Positions 1 to 9,719 of a stretch of 64,000 nucleotides of DNA are shown here, one piece after another. Position numbers and translations under genes: made by a program. Numbering within the stretch: the stretch's first letter is position 1; the number at the start of each line of letters is the position of its first letter. The stretch spans positions 1 to 64,000 of the forward strand of contig FZQZ01000001.1 of NCBI GenBank assembly GCA_900199555.1, in the 5' to 3' direction. This DNA is from Prevotellaceae bacterium MN60 (lineage in GTDB: Bacteria; Bacteroidota; Bacteroidia; Bacteroidales; Bacteroidaceae). The notes under the pieces are model-generated. The model was not told the origin of the DNA and searched no databases. It saw only the letters and a program-made list of their open reading frames with translations.

Positions 1-2383
1 GCAGTTGCTCTACAGGATGGATTGCTGTAGGTGTATCGAGCGTGTTCTCCTCCATACCATCGTTGGCTGCCAGTCGCACTACATAAGCACTTGTCGGCTT
101 AAAGTTCTTTAGATTAAGTCGGGCGGTGGTTGCTTCATCGCCGGTATTAACAACTTTCACGATAAGCTCTCCGCTGGCGTCATCGATAGTGGCTGAGGAG
201 AAAATGCCCTTCGTGTCATCGTGTTTCAATACAGTATCAAAGATAAGCTCGTTGTCAAGCCATGCCTTTACGCTGTCGCCATTCACCTGCAGCGTTACAT
301 CGTACCATCGGCCAGCCTCTATATGCCCACGCTTGCTGTCTGTCAGCAACTTGCCTCCATTGCTGATTTGCTCGATGGCGTGCTGTGAGTTGGTCCATCC
401 ACCGAAATTCAGCCAACAGTAATTGTTCTTATCGACATAATTGAAGATGATGATGAAGCCCTCGGCGCCTTCTTCTTTGCGGGCACGGAACTTGCAGGTA
501 TAGTGGTCGCTGTCAATGATGTTTTTCTCTATACAGAGTGTAGCATCCTTATGGCCTGTCTGTCGCACAGTGTTACCTTCTTTCTGCCAATCGCCATAGA
601 CATATTCCATGTCCTTATCGGTCTCGAAGGTGGCACGTGTGTTCCATGTTCCGAATCCCACACGGTTCTGCTTCGGTGTCAGCGGTTTGCAAACTTTGTC
701 TTTGTAGGGATTGTCCTGATGCACCTTTACGACCTGTGTGCCCAGATGTTGCGGCATGAGCTGTTGCACATAGTAACTTGGGGTGCCCATGACGCGGCTA
801 CTGCTGAAACGAATCATATCGGGACGCCAACGAGCATCGTTCTCGTTGACAAAAATGGGGGCATACGAGGCAAGTTCTACCACGTCACCGTTGTTCTCCA
901 TGCCCATCATATAAACGGCCTCGCCAAGAGCAGCATTCATATTACCCAATTTGCCATAGCCATTGGTCACTGCATATTCACCAACATAGACCTTGGGGGC
1001 TTGACGGTCGTAGATATCGTACTTATGGAAGGCAGCGGCAAACCAGTCGGGTGAGCGGTAATAGTGTTCATCAAGCAGGTCAACAGGCAGTTTGCTGTTC
1101 CACTTAGGGTTGTCGTCACCCCATGCCACCACATTGCCGATAATCTTCATCTCGGGATATTTCGCCCGGATGGCTTTGTAGAACTGCTCGTAGCGCTCGT
1201 AGTAGTGGTCGCTCTGCTGATGAGAGTCTGGCTGGTTATTTTCGTTACCTATCTCCAGATATTCTATTCCAAAAGGCTCAGGATGTCCGTTTTTAGCGCG
1301 CATGGCACCATATTTCGATGTGATGGGGCCATTGGCATACTCCAAGGCATTCATACACTCGTCAATCCATGGTTGGATGCTATCATAGGGGGTTATGCCG
1401 CCATGCCATATTCCCACATTCACAACATAAAGTGGTTTGGCGCCTAAATCCTCTGCCAACTGCAGGTATTCGTGGTAGCCCAGTCCGTCAGAAGTGCGAT
1501 AGCCCCAGTTCACATTCCAGTGACCTTCACGCTCCTCAATCGGACCTATGGTACGCTCCCAGCGAAAAGCATTGTCGGGACTCTCCTGCCCTTCTACAAA
1601 ACAGCCTCCTGGGAAACGCATGAACTTCGGGTGCAGCTGCCACAGCATGTTGGCCAAATCAGGACGCATGCCATTCTCGCGGTTCTTGAATGTGGGCGGG
1701 AAAAGACTAACCATGTCAATCTGTACCACTCCTACGCCGTCGAAAACCAGTACAAACTGCGCCTGCGGATCGTTATCGACGGCGGTAAGTGTGGCTTCGT
1801 ACTTCGTCCATCCATGAGCCTTGGCAGCAGGAAATTGACTGATTACCGTCTCGGCATAGATTCGTGAAGCATCCTTAGAGCGGAGTGTGGCTTTCATGGT
1901 GCCTTTATATTTCAGAGTCTTTGCCCAAAACGATAGACGATAGCTGCGCCCCTGCACGGCATTGATGCCCCAGTAACCTTCATTTACCAGACTGACGGGC
2001 ATTGCAACCGAGGCTTTAATATTTAGTTCTAAAGCATTGTGCTGTACACTGTTAAGAAGCGGCGTCTTTTTTGATGGTTGTATGAGTTTTGCCGTGAGTT
2101 GCGACGGAGTTGCTGAGTGGGTTGACCATCCCTGCAAGTCAGCAGGTGCGCCATAACGAGGTCCGTCCTCAAACGAGCGGTTGCGTATCAGCTCTGCATA
2201 GATACCGCCGTCGGCTGCATGGTTGATGTCTTCATAGAAAATGCCATAAAGCATAGAGCTCACCCTCGGTCCCCGTTGCTGGGCATCGATATTGATAGTC
2301 ACTTGAGCTTGGACTGCTGTTGCAAAGAGTGCACAACCGGCCATGAGAAGCTTGAACTTGCTGTTTTCGCATTTTTTAGTCAT
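1..2383 (-). CDS. GH51 alpha-L-arabinofuranosidase, 3' end beyond window
   Basis: Secreted enzyme expected to remove alpha-L-arabinofuranosyl side groups from arabinan or arabinoxylan. The start at 2383 gives a signal peptide (MTKKCENSKFKLLMAGC...ATAVQA). An N-terminal carbohydrate-binding-like beta domain follows, then the GH51 barrel. The acid/base Glu lies in GNENNQ (about residue 381) and the nucleophile in VGEYAVTN (about residue 469). After about residue 570 there is a LamG-like beta-sandwich (residues around GFIIIFNYVDKNNYCW) before the reading frame leaves the window. About 794 codons are visible, uninterrupted, with no stop before base 1, so the gene is partial. It is divergent from the GH43 gene, which suggests a shared pentose-polysaccharide locus. 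Family call firm; exact substrate inferred. Confidence 0.9.
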   Translation of the reverse strand, partial: MTKKCENSKFKLLMAGCALFATAVQAQVTINIDAQQRGPRVSSMLYGIFYEDINHAADGGIYAELIRNRSFEDGPRYGAPADLQGWSTHSATPSQLTAKLIQPSKKTPLLNSVQHNALELNIKASVAMPVSLVNEGYWGINAVQGRSYRLSFWAKTLKYKGTMKATLRSKDASRIYAETVISQFPAAKAHGWTKYEATLTAVDNDPQAQFVLVFDGVGVVQIDMVSLFPPTFKNRENGMRPDLANMLWQLHPKFMRFPGGCFVEGQESPDNAFRWERTIGPIEEREGHWNVNWGYRTSDGLGYHEYLQLAEDLGAKPLYVVNVGIWHGGITPYDSIQPWIDECMNALEYANGPITSKYGAMRAKNGHPEPFGIEYLEIGNENNQPDSHQQSDHYYERYEQFYKAIRAKYPEMKIIGNVVAWGDDNPKWNSKLPVDLLDEHYYRSPDWFAAAFHKYDIYDRQAPKVYVGEYAVTNGYGKLGNMNAALGEAVYMMGMENNGDVVELASYAPIFVNENDARWRPDMIRFSSSRVMGTPSYYVQQLMPQHLGTQVVKVHQDNPYKDKVCKPLTPKQNRVGFGTWNTRATFETDKDMEYVYGDWQKEGNTVRQTGHKDATLCIEKNIIDSDHYTCKFRARKEEGAEGFIIIFNYVDKNNYCWLNFGGWTNSQHAIEQISNGGKLLTDSKRGHIEAGRWYDVTLQVNGDSVKAWLDNELIFDTVLKHDDTKGIFSSATIDDASGELIVKVVNTGDEATTARLNLKNFKPTSAYVVRLAANDGMEENTLDTPTAIHPVEQL

Positions 2384-2413
2384 AATCTATCTCCTAAAAT
2401 CATAAATATTTTG

Positions 2414-2451
2414 ATATTTGCTACAAAATTAGAAAAAAAATCTTATCTTTG
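2414..2451 (+). promoter_or_regulatory. Bacteroidetes promoter of the GH43 gene
   Basis: TATCTTTG at 2444-2451 matches the -7 consensus TAnnTTTG. A TTTG at 2417-2420 lies 23 bases upstream, slightly wider than the usual 19-21. The ATG at 2477 is 26 bases downstream. Confidence 0.55.
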
Positions 2452-2476
2452 CATGAAAATCTTGAAATAATAAATT

Positions 2477-4156
2477 ATGAAGACTAAAGCCCTACAAACA
2501 ACCTTGACAGCTGTATGCTGCGTGGCAATGATGACATCATGCCAATTTAATAATTCACAAATCTCAACCTTCAACCCTCAACAACGAACAGTGGGTAACC
2601 CGTATATGCCTTTGTGGGAACATATTCCTGATGGTGAGCCGTATGTATTCGAAGACCCTGACCAACCAGGAAAACAGCGCGTATATATCTATGGTTCGCA
2701 CGATGACCTGATAACGGAATATTGCGGACGTGACCAAGTGGTATGGTCGGCATCGGTGGACAGCCTGAATAATTGGCGCTATGATGGTACCATACTGGTG
2801 GTGGATAAGAATCGCGACGGCAAGACTTTTGACAAGAAGGGTACTGCCGACGTACTGTATGCTCCAGACGTGACGCTGGTGACGGACGGCAACGGAAAGA
2901 AAACTTACTACTTGTTTCCCAACGACCAGGCAGGACAGCGCAATGGACTGATAGCAAAGAGCAACCGTCCTGACGGACCGTTTGAGGTGTGCAACTGGAG
3001 CAAAGAGGATGCTAATAAGGCTGACGGCGTGTTGCAGTTTGACCCTGCGGTATTTGTGGATGATGATGGGCGTGTATATGGCTACTGGGGATTTGAGCGC
3101 TCGTATGCTGCTGAATTTGACCCCAAGACAATGGCTACTGTCAAGCCCGGCACGAAGATTGTGGAGGATATGATTTCGGGCAGAAACCAAGAGGGGGTAT
3201 TCAGATTCTTTGAGGCGTCGAGCATTCGCAAGATAAAGGATAAGTATGTGTTTATCTACAGTCGCTTTACCAAGGATGGCGAGTTTGGGCTACCTTCTTC
3301 TAACTATACCCTTGCCTACTGCTATAGCGACAATCCGCTGGGACCTTGGACTTATGGTGGTACCATCATCGACGGACGTGGTCGCGAGAAGGATGAGCAG
3401 GGCAACGTGATTGCCTCGGCAACTCCTGATGGCAACACTCACGGAAGTATCTGTGAGATAAATGGACAGTGGTATGTATTCTATCATCGTCAGACAGGTA
3501 CCAATGAGTATGCTCGTCAGGCTATGGTGGCACCTATCGACGTAAAGGTGGAAGAAGGTAAAGGCGGAAAGGTGGAGATTAGCGAAGGCGAGTACAATAG
3601 TCAGGGGTTTGCTCTTGATGGGTTGAACCCCTTTGAGAGTCACTCTGCCGGTATCTGCTGCTGGTACACGGGTCCGAAGCCTGCTACCCACGAGTGGCCT
3701 AACAATACGTTTTATGGTTCGTATGTAGCTGCTGGCTACGGCACAGAGAGCAACTTTGACGCGCCCTACGACAACAAGAACAACACCAATCTGGTAGTGA
3801 ACAACACTGCGGGTTCTATTGTGGGTTATAAGTATTTTTACTTTGACGCTAAGTTCCTGAAAAGCCCCAAAAAGAATGCTCAGCTAAAACTCTTTTTGTT
3901 ATTAAAGCCAGAGGGTATTGACGGTAGTATCGACATCATGCAGGATCGTCCCTGGACTTCACAGGGTGGCAAGAAGATTGGCGAGATTACCCTGAAAGCC
4001 AATATGCCAAAGGAGTTCTACAGTCTAACAACAAATATCGACAAGAGTGACCTCGCTGGCAAACATGCCATATACTTTGTCTTTAAGTCTGCCACCAAGG
4101 GTAAGTCGCTCTGCACACTTGACAATTTTGAATTTGGTCATTTTGTGGACAAATAA
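2477..4156 (+). CDS. GH43-type glycosidase lipoprotein
   Basis: Predicted surface or periplasmic lipoprotein of the five-bladed GH43 family (arabinofuranosidase/xylosidase type). The lipobox MTSC places the lipidated Cys at residue 22. The propeller carries the expected elements: an early Asp in FEDPDQPGKQRVYIYGS, YAPDV, DPAVFVDDDGRVYGYWG, a general-acid-like Glu in FFEASS, and HGSICEINGQWYVFYHR. A C-terminal beta-sandwich of about 170 residues resembles a carbohydrate-binding module. The sequence just after the lipobox is built from a 7-nt repeat (2562-2589), so the tether is repeat-derived. The divergent GH51 neighbour supports a role in arabinose-containing glycan breakdown. Subfamily and linkage specificity cannot be assigned by eye. 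Confidence 0.85.
   Translation: MKTKALQTTLTAVCCVAMMTSCQFNNSQISTFNPQQRTVGNPYMPLWEHIPDGEPYVFEDPDQPGKQRVYIYGSHDDLITEYCGRDQVVWSASVDSLNNWRYDGTILVVDKNRDGKTFDKKGTADVLYAPDVTLVTDGNGKKTYYLFPNDQAGQRNGLIAKSNRPDGPFEVCNWSKEDANKADGVLQFDPAVFVDDDGRVYGYWGFERSYAAEFDPKTMATVKPGTKIVEDMISGRNQEGVFRFFEASSIRKIKDKYVFIYSRFTKDGEFGLPSSNYTLAYCYSDNPLGPWTYGGTIIDGRGREKDEQGNVIASATPDGNTHGSICEINGQWYVFYHRQTGTNEYARQAMVAPIDVKVEEGKGGKVEISEGEYNSQGFALDGLNPFESHSAGICCWYTGPKPATHEWPNNTFYGSYVAAGYGTESNFDAPYDNKNNTNLVVNNTAGSIVGYKYFYFDAKFLKSPKKNAQLKLFLLLKPEGIDGSIDIMQDRPWTSQGGKKIGEITLKANMPKEFYSLTTNIDKSDLAGKHAIYFVFKSATKGKSLCTLDNFEFGHFVDK
2562..2589. repeat. 7-nt tandem repeat in GH43 tether
   Basis: TCTCAAC CTTCAAC CCTCAAC AACGAAC: four units with a 7-base period, read as part of the flexible stretch after the lipidated Cys (ISTFNPQQRT). 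Confidence 0.6.
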
Positions 4157-4188
4157 TTTGGTAAATTGAATAAATAACGTTATATTTG
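4157..4188 (+). promoter_or_regulatory. Promoter of the six-gene signalling operon
   Basis: TTTG (4157-4160), exactly 20 bases, then TATATTTG (4181-4188): a near-ideal Bacteroidetes promoter. It is the only good promoter seen upstream of the tightly packed genes from 4226 to 15378. Confidence 0.75.
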
Positions 4189-4225
4189 CACCTAATTAAT
4201 AAATATACTACTATCAATTAACGAT

Positions 4226-5395
4226 ATGGAACCGATTAAAATTTTAAGTGTGGACGACGAGTTAGACCTCGAACTGCTGTTAACTCAATATTTCCGAAGG
4301 AAAATTCGCAAGGGTGAGTATGAGTTCTTCTTTGCTCACAATGGTCTCGAGGCACTAACCTTGATGCTTAAGGAAAAGGATATCAGCATCATCCTGTCTG
4401 ACATCAACATGCCTGAGATGGACGGCCTGACGCTGTTAACCAAAATCAACGAGATGCAGAACCCTGCCATGAAGTGTATCATGGTATCGGCATATGGCGA
4501 CATGGGCAATATCCGTTCGGCCATGAACAATGGTGCATTCGACTTTGCTACGAAGCCCATCGACCTGGACGACTTGAGCATCACTATCGAGAAGGCCATA
4601 GAGCAGATAAACTATATCAAACAGTCGCAACAGGAGCATGCGCAACTGGAATCACTGAAGACCGACTTAGCAGTGGCTGCAGAGATACAGCAGGCTATCC
4701 TACCCCGCATCTTCCCTCCATTCCCAGAGAATGAACGCGAGATGGATTTGGCTGCGCTGATGACTCCTGCCAAGGATGTAGGTGGCGACTTCTATGATTT
4801 CTTCCGCATTGACGAAGACCGTATCGGAATGGTGATTGCCGACGTGAGTGGTAAGGGTGTGCCGGCAGCAATCTTCATGGCTGTGAGCCGAACACTGATA
4901 CGTACGGTAGGATTGCAGGGCTGTACGCCAGGCGAGTGTCTGACGAAATCGAACACGCTGCTTAGCAAGGAATCGGTTGACTGTATGTTTGTCACAGTAT
5001 TCTACGCCATATACAACGTCAAAACCGGCGAAATGGAATATAGTAATGGCGGACATAACTCGCCCGTGATTCTAAGAGCCAACGGACAGGTAGATATGTT
5101 ACCTACCAGTGGCAGTTGTATGGTGGGAGCCATCGAAGGCGTAACCTACAAAAACGAGCATATCACACTGGGCGTGGGCGACACTATCGTGATGTACACC
5201 GACGGTGTGAACGAGGCGATGAACACAGCCTTCGAGGAATATGGCGACCAACGCATGCTGAACTTCTTGGCTAGTCAGAAAGGTAATGACTGCCGAAGCA
5301 TTATCGACAACCAACTGGCGGATGTCAAAAACTACGTAGGAGGAGCTCCACAGAGCGACGACATTACCTTGATGGCAGTGACAAGAAAGGCATGA
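4226..5395 (+). CDS. Response regulator with PP2C/SpoIIE-type phosphatase output
   Basis: Residues 1-125 form a receiver domain with the acidic pocket DDE at 10-12, the phospho-acceptor Asp59 in SDINMP, and a conserved Lys in ATKPID. After a short coiled linker (about 130-160, ending in LAVAAEIQQAILP) comes a metal-dependent PP2C domain of the RsbU/SpoIIE class, with GGDFYDFF, ADVSGKGVPAAIFM, YSNGGHNSP and MYTDGVNEA. Such proteins dephosphorylate a phosphoserine partner when the receiver is phosphorylated. The usual target is a STAS anti-anti-sigma, but none is encoded here. It is the first gene of a tight operon and its stop overlaps the next start by 4 bases. The two histidine kinase genes downstream are its likely phosphoryl source (inference). 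Confidence 0.9.
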   Translation: MEPIKILSVDDELDLELLLTQYFRRKIRKGEYEFFFAHNGLEALTLMLKEKDISIILSDINMPEMDGLTLLTKINEMQNPAMKCIMVSAYGDMGNIRSAMNNGAFDFATKPIDLDDLSITIEKAIEQINYIKQSQQEHAQLESLKTDLAVAAEIQQAILPRIFPPFPENEREMDLAALMTPAKDVGGDFYDFFRIDEDRIGMVIADVSGKGVPAAIFMAVSRTLIRTVGLQGCTPGECLTKSNTLLSKESVDCMFVTVFYAIYNVKTGEMEYSNGGHNSPVILRANGQVDMLPTSGSCMVGAIEGVTYKNEHITLGVGDTIVMYTDGVNEAMNTAFEEYGDQRMLNFLASQKGNDCRSIIDNQLADVKNYVGGAPQSDDITLMAVTRKA

Positions 5396-6957
5396 AAATC
5401 TACGGAAAGACAAGTACGCTCATAGCCGCCTGTGTGGCACTGACAATGGGTGCAGGGCTAGCGGTGGTGTACCAGTGGTATGCGGACGAAACAGAAAAGA
5501 CGCAACAACTGGAGGAGCAACTGGCTGAGCTCACCAAGCAAGAGAAGCGCTCGGCAGTGATGCAGCGTATCAATGCGCAGATGGAGGAGATAGCCAACCA
5601 AGAGCGACGCATCAGTGATGAGCAGCGCGTGAAGGCTGAGGAGCAGACGGCAGTAGCGGAAGAGATGCGACGCCATGCTGAGGTGGAGCGACAGAACGCC
5701 TTGGAGGCTGAGCACCGGGCAGTAGAGGCATCGAACGTAGCAGAGAGTCAGCGTGCTATCGCAGAGAAACAGCGCACCAATGCCGAATACCAGAAGCGAG
5801 TGGCAGACACACTAAGCTATATCACACTGGCAAGACAGTTGGGCGACGTATCTATCAAACAGGCTGAGACAGGCAATCAGGAGTTGTCACGACTATTGGC
5901 GTATGCCTCACAACAGTTTACGGCTCGCTATAAGGGTGACGTATATACCTCTTCGGTATATCAGTCGCTGGTAATAGCCAGCCAGAGTAAGCAGCAGTGG
6001 AATATGCACAAGGGGGCTATCTACGACCTTGCATTCTATGGTGAGGGGGAGAAGCGCTTCGTCACTTGTAGCAGTTATGGAGAACTGATGGAGCACGTGA
6101 TGAAGGACAACAAGATTACTACTGACGTGCTGATGCGCAACAGTACTTACGACTTCCGCGACATCTATGTTGACAGAAAGAAAAAACTGGTGTATGGCGT
6201 AAGCAGAACAGGACATCTGGTAATAAAGGGTCGCCAGACGGAGAAGGTGCTGGAGGTGAACGGTATCGGTGCCTTGCAATGCTTAGAGCCTACAGGCAAC
6301 CAGATGCTCATATACGGTGAGAAAGGTCTTGCCCTGTTAGATACCGAGCGACGAGTTATCACACGCACACGTCAGCTACCCTTCAAGTCTGTAGAAGTGT
6401 GCAGATATGTGGATACGCCTTGTATCTTTGACGACCAAGGACGCATGCACGTAGTAAAAAGCATCGACAAGCTGGAAACGACAAAAGTACCTGTCAATGG
6501 ACAAGTTACAGCATTCTCGTACAACAAAGACTTGAACATCAGAGCATACGGCATGAGCGATGGAACCATCTACTATTTCAATCCTAAAGGTAAGGTGCAG
6601 AGGCTGATGGGACACCGTTCGCGCATCACGAAAATAAAGATTATCAACTGGCGTATCTATTCTGCCAGCTATGAAGGTAAGGTGAACTTGTGGTTGGCCG
6701 ATCAGCCCAAGATAGAACCAATGACGATTATCACAACCAATGGTTGGATTATGAACTTTACCTTCGACTTGAAGAATGAAAACGTATGGTGTGGTGACCA
6801 AAAGGGTACACTTACAGAATCGCTGATTTCTGTACCGATGATGCGACAAATGCTGAAGAGCAAACTCACGCGCAATCTAACCCAAGAGGAATGGGACTAC
6901 TACATCGGGCGCAACATTCCGTATGAACGCTTTATAGGAAAGGAGGGCAAACAATGA
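5392..6957 (+). CDS. Membrane-anchored coiled-coil/WD40-like propeller protein
   Basis: The N-terminus has one transmembrane helix (about residues 8-28). A long Glu/Gln/Ala-rich coiled coil follows (about 30-145), with repeated short motifs of the type AEEQ..AEE and AEKQRTNAE. A helical segment (SYITLARQLGD...QELSRLLAYASQQF) then leads into a beta-propeller of WD40-like blades (for example MHKGAIYDLAFYGEGEKRFVTCSSYGELMEH and MGHRSRITKIKIINWRIYSASYEGKVNLW). The helix-coil-helical-propeller order is that of bacterial WD40 scaffold proteins. Translational overlaps of 4 bases on both sides tie it to the phosphatase and the receptor, so it may scaffold the pathway at the membrane (inference). The blades probably face the periplasm, but topology is not certain. 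Confidence 0.75.
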   Translation: MKIYGKTSTLIAACVALTMGAGLAVVYQWYADETEKTQQLEEQLAELTKQEKRSAVMQRINAQMEEIANQERRISDEQRVKAEEQTAVAEEMRRHAEVERQNALEAEHRAVEASNVAESQRAIAEKQRTNAEYQKRVADTLSYITLARQLGDVSIKQAETGNQELSRLLAYASQQFTARYKGDVYTSSVYQSLVIASQSKQQWNMHKGAIYDLAFYGEGEKRFVTCSSYGELMEHVMKDNKITTDVLMRNSTYDFRDIYVDRKKKLVYGVSRTGHLVIKGRQTEKVLEVNGIGALQCLEPTGNQMLIYGEKGLALLDTERRVITRTRQLPFKSVEVCRYVDTPCIFDDQGRMHVVKSIDKLETTKVPVNGQVTAFSYNKDLNIRAYGMSDGTIYYFNPKGKVQRLMGHRSRITKIKIINWRIYSASYEGKVNLWLADQPKIEPMTIITTNGWIMNFTFDLKNENVWCGDQKGTLTESLISVPMMRQMLKSKLTRNLTQEEWDYYIGRNIPYERFIGKEGKQ

Positions 6958-9716
6958 GAAAACTCTTGCTAAGCATCCTCTTCACACTCCTGACCTCTGC
7001 AGGTTGGAGCCAGGGAATACCTTTTATCCGTAACTATACTGCTACGGAGTATGGTGGACACAACCAGAACTTCGACATCATGACGGGTAAGGACGGTACG
7101 GTATATGTAGCCAACTTTGAAGGTCTGCTATATTACGACAATGCTGATTGGCACATGCTACACACACCTGGCATAACACGTATCACCACTCTGTTTCGCG
7201 ACTCAAAAGGCACGATATGGACTGGTGGCTACAACTATATCGGATATCTGAAGGTAACAGACAACGGATGCCCCACACTGCATAGCATCGACAAGAAGAA
7301 ATCATTCCACGGAGAGGTGCAATGGATATGGGAAAGAGAGGGAAAGATTTATTTCCTCGTGAGCGACAAAGGCATCTATACCATCGTTAATGACAACGTG
7401 ACGAGAGCCACTGGCGCTCAGCTGCCCCAATCAGGTCCTTCTACATTTATCGGTGAGGCTCACGTCAACCAATGTCAGGAACTGGGTACTAGCGGACTGA
7501 AAGCACTGGCAACAGACGGTGAGGGTGTGGTATTCCAATATAGCAATGGAGAAGAGATATTCCGCATCACCGAAGCGAACGGGCTGTGTTCGAATAACGT
7601 AAGATATATCACTTATAATGGTCACGGACTTATCTGGGGAGCAACAGATAATGGCATCTTCTGTATCGGATTTCCATCTATATATACGCATCTTACGGCT
7701 AAAGAAGGCGTGCATGGAGAAGTATTATCACTGCAGCGCTATCAAAAAGATTTATATGCAGGAACGCAAAACGGACTGTTCCGTATGCAGGGCAAGACCT
7801 TTGTTCGTGTACCAGAGATATCGTATGCCTGCTGGCAACTGTCAAAGCAAGGAGATGCATTGTTGGCAGCTACTGCGGATGGTACTTATCGCATCAATGC
7901 CAAGCGACAGGTTGTGCATCTGACTACAGGTAACACGCTATCACTATTGGTAGAAAAAGACGGATTCTATAGTGGTGAGACAGACGGCATCTATTATAAT
8001 AGTAATAATGGACAGCGCAAGAAGATAAGTGACATAGAGAAAGTGGTAAAGATACTGCGCGACAAGCAACAAAACATCTGGATAGAAAACCTGTATGGGC
8101 ACATCTGGAAGACTACTGACGGACATCACTTCCAAGAAATAAAAAACAGCAAAGAGGAAGAGATGGCTACACTGGTTGAATATCGCGGAGAAGTATCGGT
8201 TGTACCATCTACAGCAGTGAAGCCTTTCCCCTACTCTTCGTTCAGCTATGCCGACAAGGATGACAACCTGTGGCTGACCAACAACAAGGGAAAGATGTTA
8301 TACGCCATGAAGGATGGCAATCGCGAGGAGTCACTGTCGGAAGCTACATACCCCTTGATGGACTACGCCGTGCGCGCCATGATACACGAAAACCAATTAC
8401 TATGGATGGGTGGAGATAAAGGTGTGAACATTGTAGATTTGAAGCATGTTGACCCCATCAAGCAAGGAAAGCCGACACTCGCCATACGCTCAATCTATCT
8501 GCATGGTGGTGACAGCATCTTGTGGGGTGGATATGGTGAGATGCCCGAGAAATTGCCAACACTGTCAAGTGTGGACCGACATATTACTTTTACCTTCGCT
8601 ACAGACCAGCCTTCGATATTGTTGCCCACACAGTATCGCACACGAATGGATAACGGCAGTTGGAGTACATGGGACAATGACACGCGTGAGGAGTATCCTA
8701 ATCTGGCATCAGGTCATCATGTATTTGAAGTACAGGCACGCGATGCTTATGGAAGACTGACAGAGGTGGTAAGCATCGATTTCTCTATCGAATGGCCAGT
8801 GTATATGCGCTGGTATATGCAGATACTATACATATTCATACTGGTATTGCTCGTCTATAGCTTGATACGTTTCAGACTGTATAAACTGGAACGCGACAAG
8901 CGCCATCTGGAGAATCTGGTACAGGAACGCACAGCACAGGTGGTACGACTGGAGAAAATGGCTACCGTGGGTAAACTGACACAGGGCTTGATTGACCGTA
9001 TCTTGAACCCACTGAACTACATCAACAACTTTGCCAAACTATCGGAAGGACTGGTGAAAGATGTTGCTGCAAACATTGAAGACGAGAAAGACAACATGGA
9101 GCCCGATAACTATGAGGACACCATCGACGTATTGGATATGCTAAAGGGTAACCTCGAAAAGGTGGGCGAACATGGAGCAAACACTACTCGCACACTGAAG
9201 GCGATGGAGGAAATGCTGAAAGACCGCTCTGGTGGTCAGGTGAGCATGAATCTTACCAATCTCTTACAACAAGACAAAGAGATGCTGGAGAACTACTACG
9301 CCAACGAGATAGCTACCTATCATATTCAGATAGTATTCGAATTGCCCGACCACGAGCTTACTATCAATGGTAACCCAGAGATGCTGAGCAAGACGATGAT
9401 GAGCATGTTGGGCAATGCCGTATATGCTATCGTGAAGAAGGCTCAGCGCGAGCAATATGAGCCCACCATCTTATTGAAAGTAACAGAAGAAGAGCAAGCT
9501 ATTACAATCACGATTCGCGATAATGGTATCGGCATCGAAGAGACCATCCTAGAGAAGGTATTCGACCCCTTCTTCACCACCAAGACTACCGGTGAGGCTG
9601 CAGGTGTTGGCCTCTACCTGAGTCGTGAGATTATACAGAATCATAATGGTGACATCACCGTGACTTCTGAGAAAGACAAATATACAGAATTTATCATCAC
9701 ATTACCAATCGCATAG
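6954..9716 (+). CDS. Propeller sensor with degenerate histidine kinase (no phospho-His)
   Basis: A signal peptide is followed by a two-component-regulator propeller (about residues 25-500; blades such as GKDGTVYVANFEGLLYYDN), a Y_Y_Y beta-sandwich (about 525-605) and one transmembrane helix (about 620-640). A cytoplasmic kinase core completes the architecture of a hybrid-sensor receptor. The dimerisation box that should read like AHEIxNPL is LIDRILNPLN here: Asp681 replaces the phosphorylated His and Arg682 the following Glu. The ATP-binding half is intact (N-box GNAVYAIV, G1 RDNGIGIE, FDPFFTTK, G2 GVGLYLS). It therefore should bind ATP but cannot autophosphorylate in the usual way. The next gene, 3 bases downstream, is a complete kinase with no sensor, suggesting a split receptor/kinase pair. 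Confidence 0.88.
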   Translation: MRKLLLSILFTLLTSAGWSQGIPFIRNYTATEYGGHNQNFDIMTGKDGTVYVANFEGLLYYDNADWHMLHTPGITRITTLFRDSKGTIWTGGYNYIGYLKVTDNGCPTLHSIDKKKSFHGEVQWIWEREGKIYFLVSDKGIYTIVNDNVTRATGAQLPQSGPSTFIGEAHVNQCQELGTSGLKALATDGEGVVFQYSNGEEIFRITEANGLCSNNVRYITYNGHGLIWGATDNGIFCIGFPSIYTHLTAKEGVHGEVLSLQRYQKDLYAGTQNGLFRMQGKTFVRVPEISYACWQLSKQGDALLAATADGTYRINAKRQVVHLTTGNTLSLLVEKDGFYSGETDGIYYNSNNGQRKKISDIEKVVKILRDKQQNIWIENLYGHIWKTTDGHHFQEIKNSKEEEMATLVEYRGEVSVVPSTAVKPFPYSSFSYADKDDNLWLTNNKGKMLYAMKDGNREESLSEATYPLMDYAVRAMIHENQLLWMGGDKGVNIVDLKHVDPIKQGKPTLAIRSIYLHGGDSILWGGYGEMPEKLPTLSSVDRHITFTFATDQPSILLPTQYRTRMDNGSWSTWDNDTREEYPNLASGHHVFEVQARDAYGRLTEVVSIDFSIEWPVYMRWYMQILYIFILVLLVYSLIRFRLYKLERDKRHLENLVQERTAQVVRLEKMATVGKLTQGLIDRILNPLNYINNFAKLSEGLVKDVAANIEDEKDNMEPDNYEDTIDVLDMLKGNLEKVGEHGANTTRTLKAMEEMLKDRSGGQVSMNLTNLLQQDKEMLENYYANEIATYHIQIVFELPDHELTINGNPEMLSKTMMSMLGNAVYAIVKKAQREQYEPTILLKVTEEEQAITITIRDNGIGIEETILEKVFDPFFTTKTTGEAAGVGLYLSREIIQNHNGDITVTSEKDKYTEFIITLPIA

Positions 9717-9719
9717 GTT

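Noticed and set aside
126..2470. A series of open frames on the plus strand across the first 2.4 kb.
   Set aside because: They are shadows of the long GH51 gene on the minus strand, which has a signal peptide, both catalytic glutamates and no stops.
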